From: a virus
Virus record (IMG/VR): IMGVR_UViG_3300048592_001369
Span: 1 to 53,375 of that record
Length of the DNA stretch: 53,375 nt
Strand: one strand, 5' to 3'
Shown in pieces: positions 21,101-30,501 of this stretch. Every line of letters begins with the position of its first letter. Position 1 is the first letter of the stretch. Position numbers and translations under genes: made by a program. Below the pieces are notes generated by a model, which made no database searches, had not been told where the DNA came from, and saw only the letters and a program-made list of their open reading frames with translations.

Positions 21101-22615
21101 ATGAACTTCGTCGATCGCGTGATCGGATTCGTTGATCCGGCGCGCGGAGCGAGGCGTGCAGCCGCTCGCCTAACGATGGAACGGATGCGGCGCCTCCACA
21201 CTCACCTCGCGTACGAGGGCGCGAAGACGGGGCGGCGCACTGCGGGCTGGCGGGCGGTGGGAACCTCTGCGGATGCAGAGCTCCTCTCCGCACGCGATCT
21301 TCTCATCCATCGCTCACGCGAACAGGTCCAGAACAACCCGTACGCAGCGAAGGCACTCCGGGGGATCACGGCCGCGACGATCGGTACGGGGATCATCGGT
21401 CAGCCTCAGGACCGCTCAGTAAAGAAAGTCTTCGATCGCTGGGTCGAATATGCGGATGCGGACGGACATCTCGACTTCTACGGCCTCCAGAGTCTGTGCG
21501 CGCGGACGATCGTCGAGAGTGGAGCGATTCTCGTCCGGTTTCGGTGGCGGCGCGCCGACGATGGCCTCGAGGTGCCGCTTCAAATCCAGGCCCTCGAGCC
21601 GGATCACCTCGATTTCCAGAAGTCGGGGCGCACCGCCGCCGGGTACATCCGTGCCGGGATCGAATACGACCTGATCGGCCGTGTCGTCGCCTATTGGCTT
21701 TTTCCTGAACACCCTGGCGATTCCGGGCTCCCATCGGTACGCGACCGCTCGTTCGCGAGCAAGCGCGTACCGGCGTCCGAGGTTGTCTACGCCTTCGACA
21801 AGTGGCGCCCGGGGCAGACGCACGGGGTCCCTTGGTTTTCGCCGTCCCTGCTCAAGATGCGCGACCTTGACGACTACGACGACGCGGACATGGTCCGGAA
21901 GAAGGCCGAGGCATGCTTTGCTGCCTTCGTGCAGGCGCCGGAGGGAGCGGAGACCGCACCCGTCGCGCAGCTGATCACGGGTGCGAATGGCCAGCGGATC
22001 GAGGCCGTTGAACCCGGGATGGTGGCCTACCTCGCCCCTGGCGAAGAAGTGACGTTCTCCGACCCCAAGCCATCGCAGGGGTATGCGGAGTACGTGCGCG
22101 AAAAGCTCCACGCGATCGCGGCGGGCGTCGGCGTCCCGTACTCGCTCATGACCGGGGACCACTCTTCGGCGACCTACATGAATAAGCGCGCGGAGCGCCT
22201 CGAGTTCCGTTCCCTGGTCGAGGAGTACCGCTGGAAGACCCTCATCCCGATGGTCTTTACGCGCGTGTACCGCGAGTTCCTCGTCGGGGCCTTCGGTGCC
22301 GGGTTGATCCGGCGGATGGACGTACCGATCTCCTGGACGCCGCCGCGGTGGGAGTACGTCGATCCGTACAAGGATGCGCTCGCCGACCAGCTCGACGTGA
22401 GAAATGGCTTCGAGCTTTGGGAGGAGATCGTCCGGCGCCGCGGCAACGATCCCGAATCCCAGATCGAGGCGATCGCTCTGCACAACACGAGCCTCGATGA
22501 GAGGGACATCGTACTCGATACCGATCCGCGCCGGGTCACGAAGTCCGGCGCGGGGCAGTCGAGCGATCCATTGCAGACGCCGGCGGGCGAGCCGGCGAAG
22601 CCTGCTGGAGGGTAG
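21101..22615 (+). CDS. Portal protein, lambda gpB family
   Basis: A 504-residue portal protein. It shows the family landmarks SARDLLIHRSREQVQNNPYA near residues 65-85, LQIQALEPDHLDFQ and GVPYSLMTGDHSSATYMNKR. The dodecameric portal forms the DNA channel and the connector to the tail. ATG 21101 lies three bases after the gpW stop. Length is close to lambda gpB (533). Confidence 0.92.
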   Translation: MNFVDRVIGFVDPARGARRAAARLTMERMRRLHTHLAYEGAKTGRRTAGWRAVGTSADAELLSARDLLIHRSREQVQNNPYAAKALRGITAATIGTGIIGQPQDRSVKKVFDRWVEYADADGHLDFYGLQSLCARTIVESGAILVRFRWRRADDGLEVPLQIQALEPDHLDFQKSGRTAAGYIRAGIEYDLIGRVVAYWLFPEHPGDSGLPSVRDRSFASKRVPASEVVYAFDKWRPGQTHGVPWFSPSLLKMRDLDDYDDADMVRKKAEACFAAFVQAPEGAETAPVAQLITGANGQRIEAVEPGMVAYLAPGEEVTFSDPKPSQGYAEYVREKLHAIAAGVGVPYSLMTGDHSSATYMNKRAERLEFRSLVEEYRWKTLIPMVFTRVYREFLVGAFGAGLIRRMDVPISWTPPRWEYVDPYKDALADQLDVRNGFELWEEIVRRRGNDPESQIEAIALHNTSLDERDIVLDTDPRRVTKSGAGQSSDPLQTPAGEPAKPAGG

Positions 22616-24694
22616 ATGAAGGACCAGGGCTACGTGGAGATTCCGTCGACGATCCACCTGAGTGGTCAATTCGCGCCGGAGACGGCAGACCCCGAGGCTC
22701 GCACCATAGAGGTGATCTGGAGCACGGGGCAGCGGGTCGAGCGGTACGACTACTGGAACGACGAGCGCTGGTATCTCCAGCTCTCGCTCGACCCGGCGCA
22801 CGTCGACCTGCATCGACTCAACCACGGCGCCCCGGTCCTCGACAGCCATGCCCGGTACAGCATCAAGAACCAGATCGGTGTGAGTCTCAAGGCGAGTGTC
22901 GACGGACGGCTCGGTCGCGCGACGCTGATGTTCAGCAAGCGCCCCGACGTGGAACCGTACTGGCAGGACATTCTCGCTGGTGTGATTCGCAACATCTCGC
23001 CCGGCGTCGCCATCCGGAAGCTCGAGGACATCTCGGAGAGCGACGACAAGATCCCGACGCGGCTCGCGGTGCAGTACGAGGTCGTCGAGCTCTCGTTCCT
23101 ACCGGTGCAAGCGGATGCGGGCGCGCAGGTGCTCGCATCCGCAGATCGGCAGGTGCAGCGCGTGCGCTGCGAGATCGTGAAACCGAACGGCGCGGAACAC
23201 GCGCACAAGGAGAACGCCATGCAGAAGGGCGAAGAGACCGTTCGCGGCGGCAGTGGTGCGCCGGAGGACGCGACGCATCAGGCAGGAGGCGCGGAAGCTC
23301 TGGGACTCGAGGCGGGAGACGTCACCGCGGCGGGAGTGGCGGGTCGTGCAGCGGTCGTGCCGACGGGCACGGAGCTCGGGGACGACGAGCGGCGCGTGCT
23401 CCGCGTGGAGGGCGAGCGGACCGAGCGCAAGCGGCAGCGCGAGATCCGGGCGGCCGGCGCCGCGCTCGGGATCGACGCGCGGGTCGTGGATCACGCGATC
23501 GAGCAGGGGCTCGCGATCGAGCAGGTGCGCGAGCAGTTCATCAACCTCAAGGCGCAGCAGGGCAACCAGGTGAGCATCACGTCGCACGTGACGATGGGCG
23601 GGATGAACGAGGTCGACACCTTCCGATCGGCCGTGGAGCTCGCGGTGCTGAACCGGGCCGACCACGCCCGCTACCCGCTCACGGAGCCGGCCCGGCGGTT
23701 CATGGGGCTCTCGCTGCTCGAGATCGCGCGAGAGTGCCTCGAGATGCGCGGCATTCCGCATCGGGGCGTGTCGCGCGTGCGGGTGGCGGAGCTCGCGTTT
23801 CACACGTCGAGCGATTTCCCGGCCATCCTCGCGAACGTGGTGAACCGGTCCCTGCGGGCGGCCTACGAGGCGCAGGCCTCGGAATGGAAGAAGTTCTGCC
23901 GACAGCAGAACGCGACCGACTTCAAGGACCAGATGCGGGTGCAGCTGGGCGATGCGCCGGCCCTCAAGAAGGTGAACGAGCACGGAGAGTTCACGAGGGG
24001 CACGGTGAGCGAGGGGAAGGAGACCTATCGCATCGCGACCTACGGTCGCGTGCTCGGCCTCTCGCGGCAGTCCGTGATCAACGACGACCTCGGGGCGTTC
24101 ACGCGGATTCCGGGCCTGTTCGGAATCTCCGCCGCGAATCTCGAGGCGGACACCGTGTACGGGATCCTGATCGCGAACCCGGTGATGGCCGACGGAAGCG
24201 CAATCTTCCACGCGACGCACGGCAACCTCGCCGGTTCGGGCGCTGCGATCAGCGACATGACGCTCGGCGCGGCCCTCGCGGCGATGCGAAAGCAGAAGAG
24301 CCTCGACGGGCAGTACATCAACGTCGTTCCGAAGTGGCTGATCGTGCAGCCGGACCACGAGGGCGTCGCGAAGAAGTACACCACGCAGCTCGGTCCGACG
24401 GTCGTCGTCGCGGGGAAGGCGAGCGACGTGAACGCCTTCAACGTGCCGGGCATGGTCCCGGGCCTCGAGGTGATCGTGGAGCCGCGGCTCGTGGCGACAA
24501 CGACGGCCTGGTATCTCTCGGCCGACGCCGCGCAGATCGACACGGTCGAGTACGCCTACCTGGAGGGCCAGGAGGGCGTGTACACCGAGACGCGCATGGG
24601 CTTCGACGTCGACGGCATGGAGATCAAGGCCCGCCTCGATTTCGGCGCCAAGGCGCTCGACTTCCGGGGCCTCTACAAGAACCCCGGCGCCTAG
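22616..24694 (+). CDS. Prohead protease-major capsid protein fusion
   Basis: A 692-residue fusion. Residues 1-200 form a prohead protease with candidate catalytic H78 (VLDSHARYS) and S128 (VIRNISPGVAI). Residues 200-330 are charged and helical, like a scaffold (RVEGERTERKRQREIRAAGA). Residues 330-692 are a capsid protein related to the Mu gpT type (EWKKFCRQQNATDFKDQMRV, GRVLGLSRQSVINDDLGAFT, KKYTTQLGPTVVVAG). Such fusions are known; the protease presumably cuts itself and the scaffold away during maturation. ATG 22616 follows the portal stop directly, with GGAGGG upstream. No separate capsid gene exists. Confidence 0.9.
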   Translation: MKDQGYVEIPSTIHLSGQFAPETADPEARTIEVIWSTGQRVERYDYWNDERWYLQLSLDPAHVDLHRLNHGAPVLDSHARYSIKNQIGVSLKASVDGRLGRATLMFSKRPDVEPYWQDILAGVIRNISPGVAIRKLEDISESDDKIPTRLAVQYEVVELSFLPVQADAGAQVLASADRQVQRVRCEIVKPNGAEHAHKENAMQKGEETVRGGSGAPEDATHQAGGAEALGLEAGDVTAAGVAGRAAVVPTGTELGDDERRVLRVEGERTERKRQREIRAAGAALGIDARVVDHAIEQGLAIEQVREQFINLKAQQGNQVSITSHVTMGGMNEVDTFRSAVELAVLNRADHARYPLTEPARRFMGLSLLEIARECLEMRGIPHRGVSRVRVAELAFHTSSDFPAILANVVNRSLRAAYEAQASEWKKFCRQQNATDFKDQMRVQLGDAPALKKVNEHGEFTRGTVSEGKETYRIATYGRVLGLSRQSVINDDLGAFTRIPGLFGISAANLEADTVYGILIANPVMADGSAIFHATHGNLAGSGAAISDMTLGAALAAMRKQKSLDGQYINVVPKWLIVQPDHEGVAKKYTTQLGPTVVVAGKASDVNAFNVPGMVPGLEVIVEPRLVATTTAWYLSADAAQIDTVEYAYLEGQEGVYTETRMGFDVDGMEIKARLDFGAKALDFRGLYKNPGA

Positions 24695-24727
24695 TCCCTG
24701 ACGGCGGCGCGGGGCTCACCAACACCC

Positions 24728-24757
24728 AGAAGCGGCGCCGACGAGGGCGCCGCTTCT
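24728..24757 (+). terminator. Perfect 12-bp hairpin after the capsid gene
   Basis: Bases 24728-24739 pair perfectly with 24746-24757 around the loop GACGAG, a very stable GC-rich stem. No U-run follows, and late genes continue downstream. It is more likely an attenuator or mRNA-stabilising processing site that sets capsid mRNA level than a full stop. Confidence 0.5.
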
Positions 24758-24786
24758 GACTCGCCAGCACGCGAAGGAGAGAGACG

Positions 24787-25125
24787 ATGAAGACGTACGT
24801 TCAGCCCGGCAAGACGATCACTCACACCGTGGGCGCGGACATCACGGCCGGCACCGGGCTCCTGATCGGTGCCGCACTCTTCGGCGTCGCGACGGCCGAC
24901 GCGAAGAATGGAGAGGAGTGCGAGTTCCTGACCGAGGGGGTCGTCGAGATCGGGAAGACCTCTGCGCTCGCGATCACGAAGGGTGACGTCCTCTACTGGG
25001 ACGCCACGAACAAGGTCGTGAACAAGACCGCCGCGTCCCAGGCCCTCGTCGGAGTCGCGGTCGAAGCCGCCGCGAACCCGAGTGCGACGGTCAAGATGAA
25101 GCTTCGGCCCGTGACACCGGCCTAG
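24787..25125 (+). CDS. DUF2190 capsid decoration/cement protein
   Basis: A 112-residue beta-rich protein of the DUF2190 type: ITAGTGLLIGAALFGVATAD, then VVEIGKTSALAITKGDVLYW and LVGVAVEAA. Members sit beside capsid genes and decorate or stabilise the head. ATG 24787 has GGAGAG upstream. Confidence 0.85.
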   Translation: MKTYVQPGKTITHTVGADITAGTGLLIGAALFGVATADAKNGEECEFLTEGVVEIGKTSALAITKGDVLYWDATNKVVNKTAASQALVGVAVEAAANPSATVKMKLRPVTPA

Positions 25126-25175
25126 TCGCCAGACCGACCACGGCCGCGAGCACGACCAGGGGAACGGGGGGGACC

Positions 25176-25490
25176 GTGAGCATGCCGCCGTTCTCCTGGG
25201 TCTTCGCCGATGCCGCAGCGCCCTTTCTCGAGGACGCGCAGTACGCGGAGGCGGGCGCCGCACCCGTGGCGCTGCGCGGCGTCTTTCTCGAGACGCCCCA
25301 GATCGTCGCCGTGGGCGATGTCGAGGCCTTCGGTGTGCTCCCCGTGTTCGACGTGGCGGCGCAGGACCTGCCAGATCCCGCGCAGGGTGCCGTCGTCACA
25401 GTCCGAGGTCTTGCCTACCAGGTGCGACGGTGGGAGCCTACGGGGGGGAGCGGACTTCGCCTCACGCTCGAGCGGAAGGCGGGACCGTGA
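25176..25490 (+). CDS. Head-tail joining protein, gpFII-like
   Basis: A 104-residue protein (MPPFSWVFADAAAPFLEDAQ) with the beta-barrel pattern of lambda gpFII-type joining proteins, ending in YQVRRWEPTGGSGLRLTLER. It would sit at the head-tail interface. GTG 25176 and ATG 25182 are both possible; the G-rich site favours either. Order (decoration protein, FII-like, tail terminator) is conserved. Confidence 0.7.
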   Translation: MSMPPFSWVFADAAAPFLEDAQYAEAGAAPVALRGVFLETPQIVAVGDVEAFGVLPVFDVAAQDLPDPAQGAVVTVRGLAYQVRRWEPTGGSGLRLTLERKAGP

Positions 25491-25894
25491 CACCGCCGGC
25501 GGCGCGCGTGCTCTATCGGGCGATCGTCGAGTCGCTCGAGCGCCTTGGCTACCAGAGACTCAAGACGACGTGGTCATTTCGGGACGTGCCGGAGGGGGCC
25601 GCGGACCGCCTCTTTCAGGTGCTTCCCGGGGACGTCGAGGAGCAGAGCCGCTCGGCTCGAGGGATCTGTGTCTCGACGACCCGTCGGTTGCACGTCGCGG
25701 TGCTCTTCGGCGTCCTCCAGCACCCGAACATCATCGAGGAGCGGGTACTGCCGGAGGAGGAGCGCATCACGGACGCGCTGCTCGATCTTCGGGACGTGGA
25801 CGGAGTGCGTGTGACCTACGCGGACACCGACGAGCTTGGCGGCCGGATCGTGGCCGTGTTCGTGGTGACGAGTTCCTACGAGCGGCCGGCGTAG
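25487..25894 (+). CDS. Tail terminator-like protein (gpU position)
   Basis: A 135-residue protein from GTG 25487, overlapping the previous stop as GTGA. It has an alpha/beta pattern: VLYRAIVESLERLGYQRLKT, EERVLPEEERITDALLDLRD and a final strand GRIVAVFVVTSSYE. Its position directly before the major tail protein fits the tail terminator that caps the tail tube. Sequence similarity to gpU itself is not obvious. Confidence 0.6.
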   Translation: MTPPAARVLYRAIVESLERLGYQRLKTTWSFRDVPEGAADRLFQVLPGDVEEQSRSARGICVSTTRRLHVAVLFGVLQHPNIIEERVLPEEERITDALLDLRDVDGVRVTYADTDELGGRIVAVFVVTSSYERPA

Positions 25895-25924
25895 ACGGCC
25901 TCCTTCCCACCATCCGCAAGCCCC

Positions 25925-25948
25925 GATCGTGCGCTGGCGCGAACGATC
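25925..25948. other. Hairpin upstream of the major tail gene
   Basis: GATCGT (25925-25930) pairs with ACGATC (25943-25948), extended by an inner CGC/GCG pair, around TGGC. It lies 15 bases before the ribosome-binding site of the major tail gene. It may tune translation or protect the mRNA end. Confidence 0.4.
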
Positions 25949-25963
25949 GAAAGAGGGGTGCAC

Positions 25964-27277
25964 ATGGCTCTCGATCGCAAGGTAAAGGGCGACGCGATCG
26001 CCGTCTCGGGGCTTCGGCAGAGTGCCCTCGGGATCGCTGCGACGCTCGACAAGGTGATCTACTTCTCGGAGGACTCGCAGCTCAACGTCGTGGAGGAGCG
26101 CGAGGGGAACGCCGGCGAGAAGACCGGTCACGTCGAGGCGACGGACGTAGACGTGCGCGATCGCTCGGCGGAGGGCACGCTCACGATCGAGAAGGCCACC
26201 CCCGACTCGATCCTCTGGATGGCGGCCTTCGCGTTCGGCAACCACGCCGTGACGACGCCGGCCGGCGGGGTCTACCGGCACACTTCGAAGGTGGCGAGCT
26301 ATCCCGATCACCCGGACTACTTCACGGCGGCGCATCGCAAGGGTGGGGCCTCGGGTGCGGCCGCGATCGACTTCCGGCGTCACGTGAACCTCGCCCTCTC
26401 GACGCTCGAGCTCTCCGTGCAGAAGGGGGAGTTCCTGCGCGCGTCGTCGGGGATCCTCGGCACGGGCAAGAGCGACGATGGCATCCGCACCGAGGCGATC
26501 TCCGCGGCAAATGACGCCACGTCGATCGCTCTCGGCGAGGACCCCCTCGGCGACGATCCCGCCAACGTCACGGTCTGGGCCGATCTCGATGGGGACGGGA
26601 TCTACGAGACCGAGGTGTTTGCAAGCGCGTACAGCGCCGGGACGAATGCCCTCACGATCACGAGCCTCGGCGGCGACGGATCGACCATCTCCTACCGCGC
26701 GAGCTATGCGCCGAAGTCCAGCGTATCGGGATACGGCTGGACGGACCTCTCCGCGCTTGCCCCGGCGGAGGAGTTCAAGATCAAGGTCGGGAACATCCAG
26801 TTCCGGATTGGGGGCAAGTACACCGAGCCCGCCGGGGTGCCGACCTTCACCGGAGGCCAGCTCGCAGGGTGCGAGATCGAGTCGTTCCAGTACCGCCTCG
26901 AGCGGGGTGCCGAGGTCGGCCGGTGTTGGCGGCAGGGGGACACGGAGACTGCTGAAGCGACGAGCGTCGATCTCGGCGACGTCGTGCAGACAATCACCCT
27001 CACGCGCGAGGTGCGCGACTACCTCCTCCGACAGAAGTTCGACGCGAACGAGGCGCTCGCCCTCTACTTCGACGCGCTCGGCCCGGTCATCACGGGCGCC
27101 GAGAAGTTCTTCGTGAAGGGCTACTTCCCGCGCTGCAAGCTCCTGACGAAGCCCTTCCAGGCGAACGACGGGAAGTGGGTGGAGGAGGGCAACCTGCTCG
27201 TCCTGAAGGATGCGGTCAACAACTGGCCGACGGCCGTGATCGTCGGCCAGAACGAGGTGGCGACCTACCTCGCGTAG
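25964..27277 (+). CDS. Major tail protein
   Basis: A 437-residue protein from ATG 25964 (GAGGGG six bases upstream). It opens LDRKVKGDAIAVSGLRQSAL and contains a tail-tube-like domain with KIKVGNIQFRIGGKYTEPAG. An inserted beta domain at about 185-245 (VTVWADLDGDGIYETEVFAS) resembles a surface-exposed decoration. It precedes the G/GT genes, which fixes its identity as the tube subunit. It is longer than lambda gpV (246). Confidence 0.8.
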   Translation: MALDRKVKGDAIAVSGLRQSALGIAATLDKVIYFSEDSQLNVVEEREGNAGEKTGHVEATDVDVRDRSAEGTLTIEKATPDSILWMAAFAFGNHAVTTPAGGVYRHTSKVASYPDHPDYFTAAHRKGGASGAAAIDFRRHVNLALSTLELSVQKGEFLRASSGILGTGKSDDGIRTEAISAANDATSIALGEDPLGDDPANVTVWADLDGDGIYETEVFASAYSAGTNALTITSLGGDGSTISYRASYAPKSSVSGYGWTDLSALAPAEEFKIKVGNIQFRIGGKYTEPAGVPTFTGGQLAGCEIESFQYRLERGAEVGRCWRQGDTETAEATSVDLGDVVQTITLTREVRDYLLRQKFDANEALALYFDALGPVITGAEKFFVKGYFPRCKLLTKPFQANDGKWVEEGNLLVLKDAVNNWPTAVIVGQNEVATYLA

Positions 27278-27290
27278 CGGAGGCGGACCC

Positions 27291-27698
27291 ATGGTGAAGC
27301 TCGGCCGCTCACACCGGCTGGTGGCGGCGCTGATCGACGGCGAGACGGAGCACGAGGTCGTGCTCTTGTACCGCGACCCGAAGACGTCGGAGATCGAGGA
27401 GCTCGAGAGGAATCTCATCCTTCTCCGGGCGGAGATTCCTGGCGCGCAGGAGCGCGCGAGCCAGCCCGGCGAGCTCGACCCGACCCTGGTCGTGCAGATC
27501 ACGAAGCTGCATCGGGAGTTTGGTGCCAAGCTCCTCGAGGGGGCGGAGAACGTCGAGCCCCGCGAGGGGATGGACATCGTCGAATCCATCCGCGAGTTCG
27601 AGCCGGATCTGCTCCTCATCCTCGGGACGCACGTCGCGACGACCCGCCGGAGGGCGTCGCTTCCGGGAAAATCCGAGAGCAGATCCGCCTCTGCCTGA
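27291..27698 (+). CDS. Tail assembly chaperone, gpG-like
   Basis: A 135-residue protein from ATG 27291 (GRSHRLVAALIDGETEHEVV). It is mostly helical and acidic. It corresponds to lambda gpG, which with its frameshifted product GT coats the tape measure during tail assembly. A slippery heptamer lies ten codons before its stop. Confidence 0.8.
   Translation: MVKLGRSHRLVAALIDGETEHEVVLLYRDPKTSEIEELERNLILLRAEIPGAQERASQPGELDPTLVVQITKLHREFGAKLLEGAENVEPREGMDIVESIREFEPDLLLILGTHVATTRRRASLPGKSESRSASA
27665..27671 (+). other. Programmed -1 frameshift site GGGAAAA
   Basis: The heptamer G-GGA-AAA lies in the gpG frame exactly as X-XXY-YYZ. Lambda uses GGGAAAG at the same point. After slippage the reading continues at 27671 into the downstream frame, which is open to 28018. 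Confidence 0.85.
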
Positions 27699-28018
27699 CC
27701 GGGGCGATCTGCTCGAGGGAGCGGGCAGCGTGCCCACATCTCGTGGGGGTGAAGGCCTCGCTCTGGCACCTCCAATGCGAGACGGCATGTCCGGCGAAGC
27801 GGGTCAGGTCGGAGTCCGTGCAGATCCATCCCCTGGTCGAGGCGTCCCTCTTCGCGGAGGCGCTCCTGCGGGGCGGCTACCGCTACGAGCGGGACGACCT
27901 TTCGCTCGATGAGTGGATCGTGATCGGAATGATCGCGGACGAGCGGGAGGCGCTGCGGTGGCAGAAGAGCGACTCCGGATCATCCTCTCCGCCCAGGACC
28001 TCGCGTCGAGAACCCTGA
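27671..28018 (+). CDS. gpT part of the GT frameshift product
   Basis: This is the -1 frame extension that joins gpG to form GT. It reads IREQIRLCLTGAICSRERAA and on to ERDDLSLDEWIVIGMIADER and stops at 28018. There is no good independent start before 27743, which supports expression by frameshift. T-domain residues bind the major tail protein in lambda. The fusion would be about 242 residues. Its end overlaps the tape-measure gene by 61 bp. Confidence 0.75.
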   Translation: MREQIRLCLTGAICSRERAACPHLVGVKASLWHLQCETACPAKRVRSESVQIHPLVEASLFAEALLRGGYRYERDDLSLDEWIVIGMIADEREALRWQKSDSGSSSPPRTSRREP

Positions 28019-30498
28019 GGTCGGCGCAGACGACTCTGTCACGCCTCGAGACATCTGCGGTGCGTGTTGGCGCGGCGGTTGCCGGGGCGCTCGGGGTGGG
28101 TGGCTTCGCCGTCGTGCTCCGTGCCGCGGAGGAATCCGACAAGACGATCGCGCAGTTCAACCAGGCGCTCGTCCAGTCCGGACGGTTCTCTGAAGAGACG
28201 TCGAAGGGCTACCAGGATCTCGCCACGAGCCTGCAGCTCGCCACCGCCGAGTCGGACGAGGCCATCCTCGACGTCATGCGGCGACTCGTCTCGTTCGGCA
28301 ACGTGGCGGAGGATCAGATTCCTCGTGCCACGCGGGTGGCACTCGACCTTGCCGCGGCACTTGGAACGGACGGGGCGCAGGCGGCCCAGCAGCTCGCGCG
28401 AGCCTTGGCGGATCCGGCGCAGGGGCTGACGGCGCTCCGCCGGGCTGGCATCACCTTCAGCGCAGGCCAGAAGGAGGTGATCCGGCAGCTCGTCGAGTCC
28501 GGCAACCGCGCCCAGGCCCTGGACGTCATCCTGGGCGCGCTCGAGAGCCGCGTGGGTGGGCAGGCTGCGATCCGGACCCTCGGCGACCGGTTCCGTCTCC
28601 TCCAGCAGGTCGTCGGCGACGTCCTCGAGGTGTACGGCAAGCTCCTCACGCAGAGCCCGCTCGTGAACGCGGCCTTCGAAGCCGGAGCGGGGCGCCTCGC
28701 AGAGTTCGCCGCCTCGGGCGCCGGGGTCGCGGAGCAACAGGCCGCACTCGAAGGCACCCTTCGCGATGCGGCCCTGGCCGCGTCCGACCTCGTGGATCGG
28801 GTGCGCCCTGCCTACGACATCGTCGTTCGGTTCCTCGGGACCGTGGTCGCGGGCTACGAGACGCTCCCCTCTCCGCTCCGAGAGCTCGGTCTCATCGGGA
28901 TCCTGGCGCTCGGCACGCGGGGGCGCGTTGCCGTCGTCGCGGGGCTCTCGCTCGTCGACACCCTTTCGGACAGCTACCGAGGCCTGCAGGAAACGCTCCG
29001 TGGACGTCTCGACTTCGGCGACTTCGCCACCTCGAACAAGGAGGAGCTCCAGTCCCTCCTCGAAGACCTCGACCGGCTCGACGGACGAGCGAAGTCCCTC
29101 GGAACGTCGATCATCACCACCGCCGAGAACTTCCGATCGACGGGCGATGCGTTTCGTGATCTGCAGCGCGAAGGCAAGGCGATCGAGGACACGTTCAAGC
29201 TCCTGCCTGGCGAGTTCGCCGGGCTGTCGGAGGAGGACCGAGAAGATCTCCGAGCGGAGTACATCGAGATCGCACGGCAGGCCACGAGCGATGCCGCCGA
29301 GGGAGCCCGAGGAGCCGCGCGTACTGCGGTCGAGACGTTCCTCTCGGAGGTGGCCTCCCTCCAGAAGAGGATTCAGATCGGTGGCGCGCCCGGTGCTGCC
29401 ATCGGTCCCGGTGGCGACCCGCAGACTCGAGAGAACACCCGCCTGGCTACGAAGGACGCCGGGGAGTACCGGCGCGTGATCGAGAGTATCGGAGAGAGCG
29501 CGCAGCGTGCAGCCGAGAGAACGGCGCTTCTTCGCATCCCGGAGACCGATCGTTCGCGCGCACAGGCCGCCATCGACTTGGCAGGCTCGATCCGCGAGAT
29601 CGAAGAGGCAGAGCTCCGTGCGGTCGAAGCGGCGAGAGGGCATCAGGACAAGCTCGTCGAGGCGCACCGACTGGCCGGCGAGGCCATCAAACAGATCACG
29701 CTCGAATACCAAGCGAAGCTCGTCGGGATCGATCGCGATGCAACGGACGAGCGCGCGCGGATCGAAAGGGATCGAGGCGACGCACTCCGTCAGCTCCAGC
29801 TCGATCTTCTGCCGGCGCAGGCACGGACCCAGGCCGAAGCGATTCTGGCGGCCCAGGATCTGTTCGCAGAGCGCCAGAAGCTCTTTCGTGACAACCCGGC
29901 AGCGCTGGCCCTGAGCCAAGATGCGCTGAACCTCGCGACCGAGAGGATCGTCAAAGCCAAGGATGCGACCGTCGACTGGGCGAAGGTGATGGAATCGGCG
30001 ACCGGAACGATCATCGCCGACTTCGCCGGCGGGATCAGCGACGCATTCATGAGCTTCATCGACGGCACGCAGAGCGCGGGCGAGGCCTTCGAGAGCTTCG
30101 CGGCCGACGTGCTTCGCAGCGTGGAGCAGATCGTCGTCAAGATGCTCGTGCTGGCGGGCCTCAAGGCCGCGGCCGGGTTCTTCGGCTTCACGCTGCCGAC
30201 GATGGCAGAGGGTGGGGTCGTGACGCGGCCGACGCTTCTGCTCGCGGGCGAGGGCGGAGAGCCCGAGGCCATCGTCCCGCTCTCGAAGTCGAAGCAGTAC
30301 GGATTTGGCGAGGGGGGGGGCCTGAACGTCACCACGATCGTGAATGTCACTGGTGCTGGCGTGGCGACTACCGCGCGACAGGATCGCCCGGAGGGCAGCG
30401 GTGCCGAGCTCGGACGGGTCATCACGGCCAAGGTGATCGAGGTCATCCGCCAGGAGCAGCGACCGGGAGGGATCCTCGCCGGCAGCGGCCGGGGGTAG
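27958..30498 (+). CDS. Tail tape measure protein
   Basis: An 846-residue protein from GTG 27958 (GGGAGG eight bases upstream). It starts AEERLRIILSAQDLASRTLR, has a hydrophobic patch (VGAAVAGALGVGGFAVVLRA), long helical stretches, and a C-terminal region with LVLAGLKAAAGFFGFTLPTM then a glycine-rich GEGGEPEAIVPLSKSK motif common in tape measures. It sets tail length; at the usual 0.15 nm per residue the tail would be about 125 nm. Helical spacing and gene order leave little doubt. Confidence 0.9.
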   Translation: MAEERLRIILSAQDLASRTLRSAQTTLSRLETSAVRVGAAVAGALGVGGFAVVLRAAEESDKTIAQFNQALVQSGRFSEETSKGYQDLATSLQLATAESDEAILDVMRRLVSFGNVAEDQIPRATRVALDLAAALGTDGAQAAQQLARALADPAQGLTALRRAGITFSAGQKEVIRQLVESGNRAQALDVILGALESRVGGQAAIRTLGDRFRLLQQVVGDVLEVYGKLLTQSPLVNAAFEAGAGRLAEFAASGAGVAEQQAALEGTLRDAALAASDLVDRVRPAYDIVVRFLGTVVAGYETLPSPLRELGLIGILALGTRGRVAVVAGLSLVDTLSDSYRGLQETLRGRLDFGDFATSNKEELQSLLEDLDRLDGRAKSLGTSIITTAENFRSTGDAFRDLQREGKAIEDTFKLLPGEFAGLSEEDREDLRAEYIEIARQATSDAAEGARGAARTAVETFLSEVASLQKRIQIGGAPGAAIGPGGDPQTRENTRLATKDAGEYRRVIESIGESAQRAAERTALLRIPETDRSRAQAAIDLAGSIREIEEAELRAVEAARGHQDKLVEAHRLAGEAIKQITLEYQAKLVGIDRDATDERARIERDRGDALRQLQLDLLPAQARTQAEAILAAQDLFAERQKLFRDNPAALALSQDALNLATERIVKAKDATVDWAKVMESATGTIIADFAGGISDAFMSFIDGTQSAGEAFESFAADVLRSVEQIVVKMLVLAGLKAAAGFFGFTLPTMAEGGVVTRPTLLLAGEGGEPEAIVPLSKSKQYGFGEGGGLNVTTIVNVTGAGVATTARQDRPEGSGAELGRVITAKVIEVIRQEQRPGGILAGSGRG

Positions 30499-30501
30499 TC
30501 C

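Noticed and set aside
25574-27829. Minus-strand open frame of about 750 codons opposite the tail genes
   Set aside because: Antisense to well-identified tail genes and without conserved motifs or a plausible start site.
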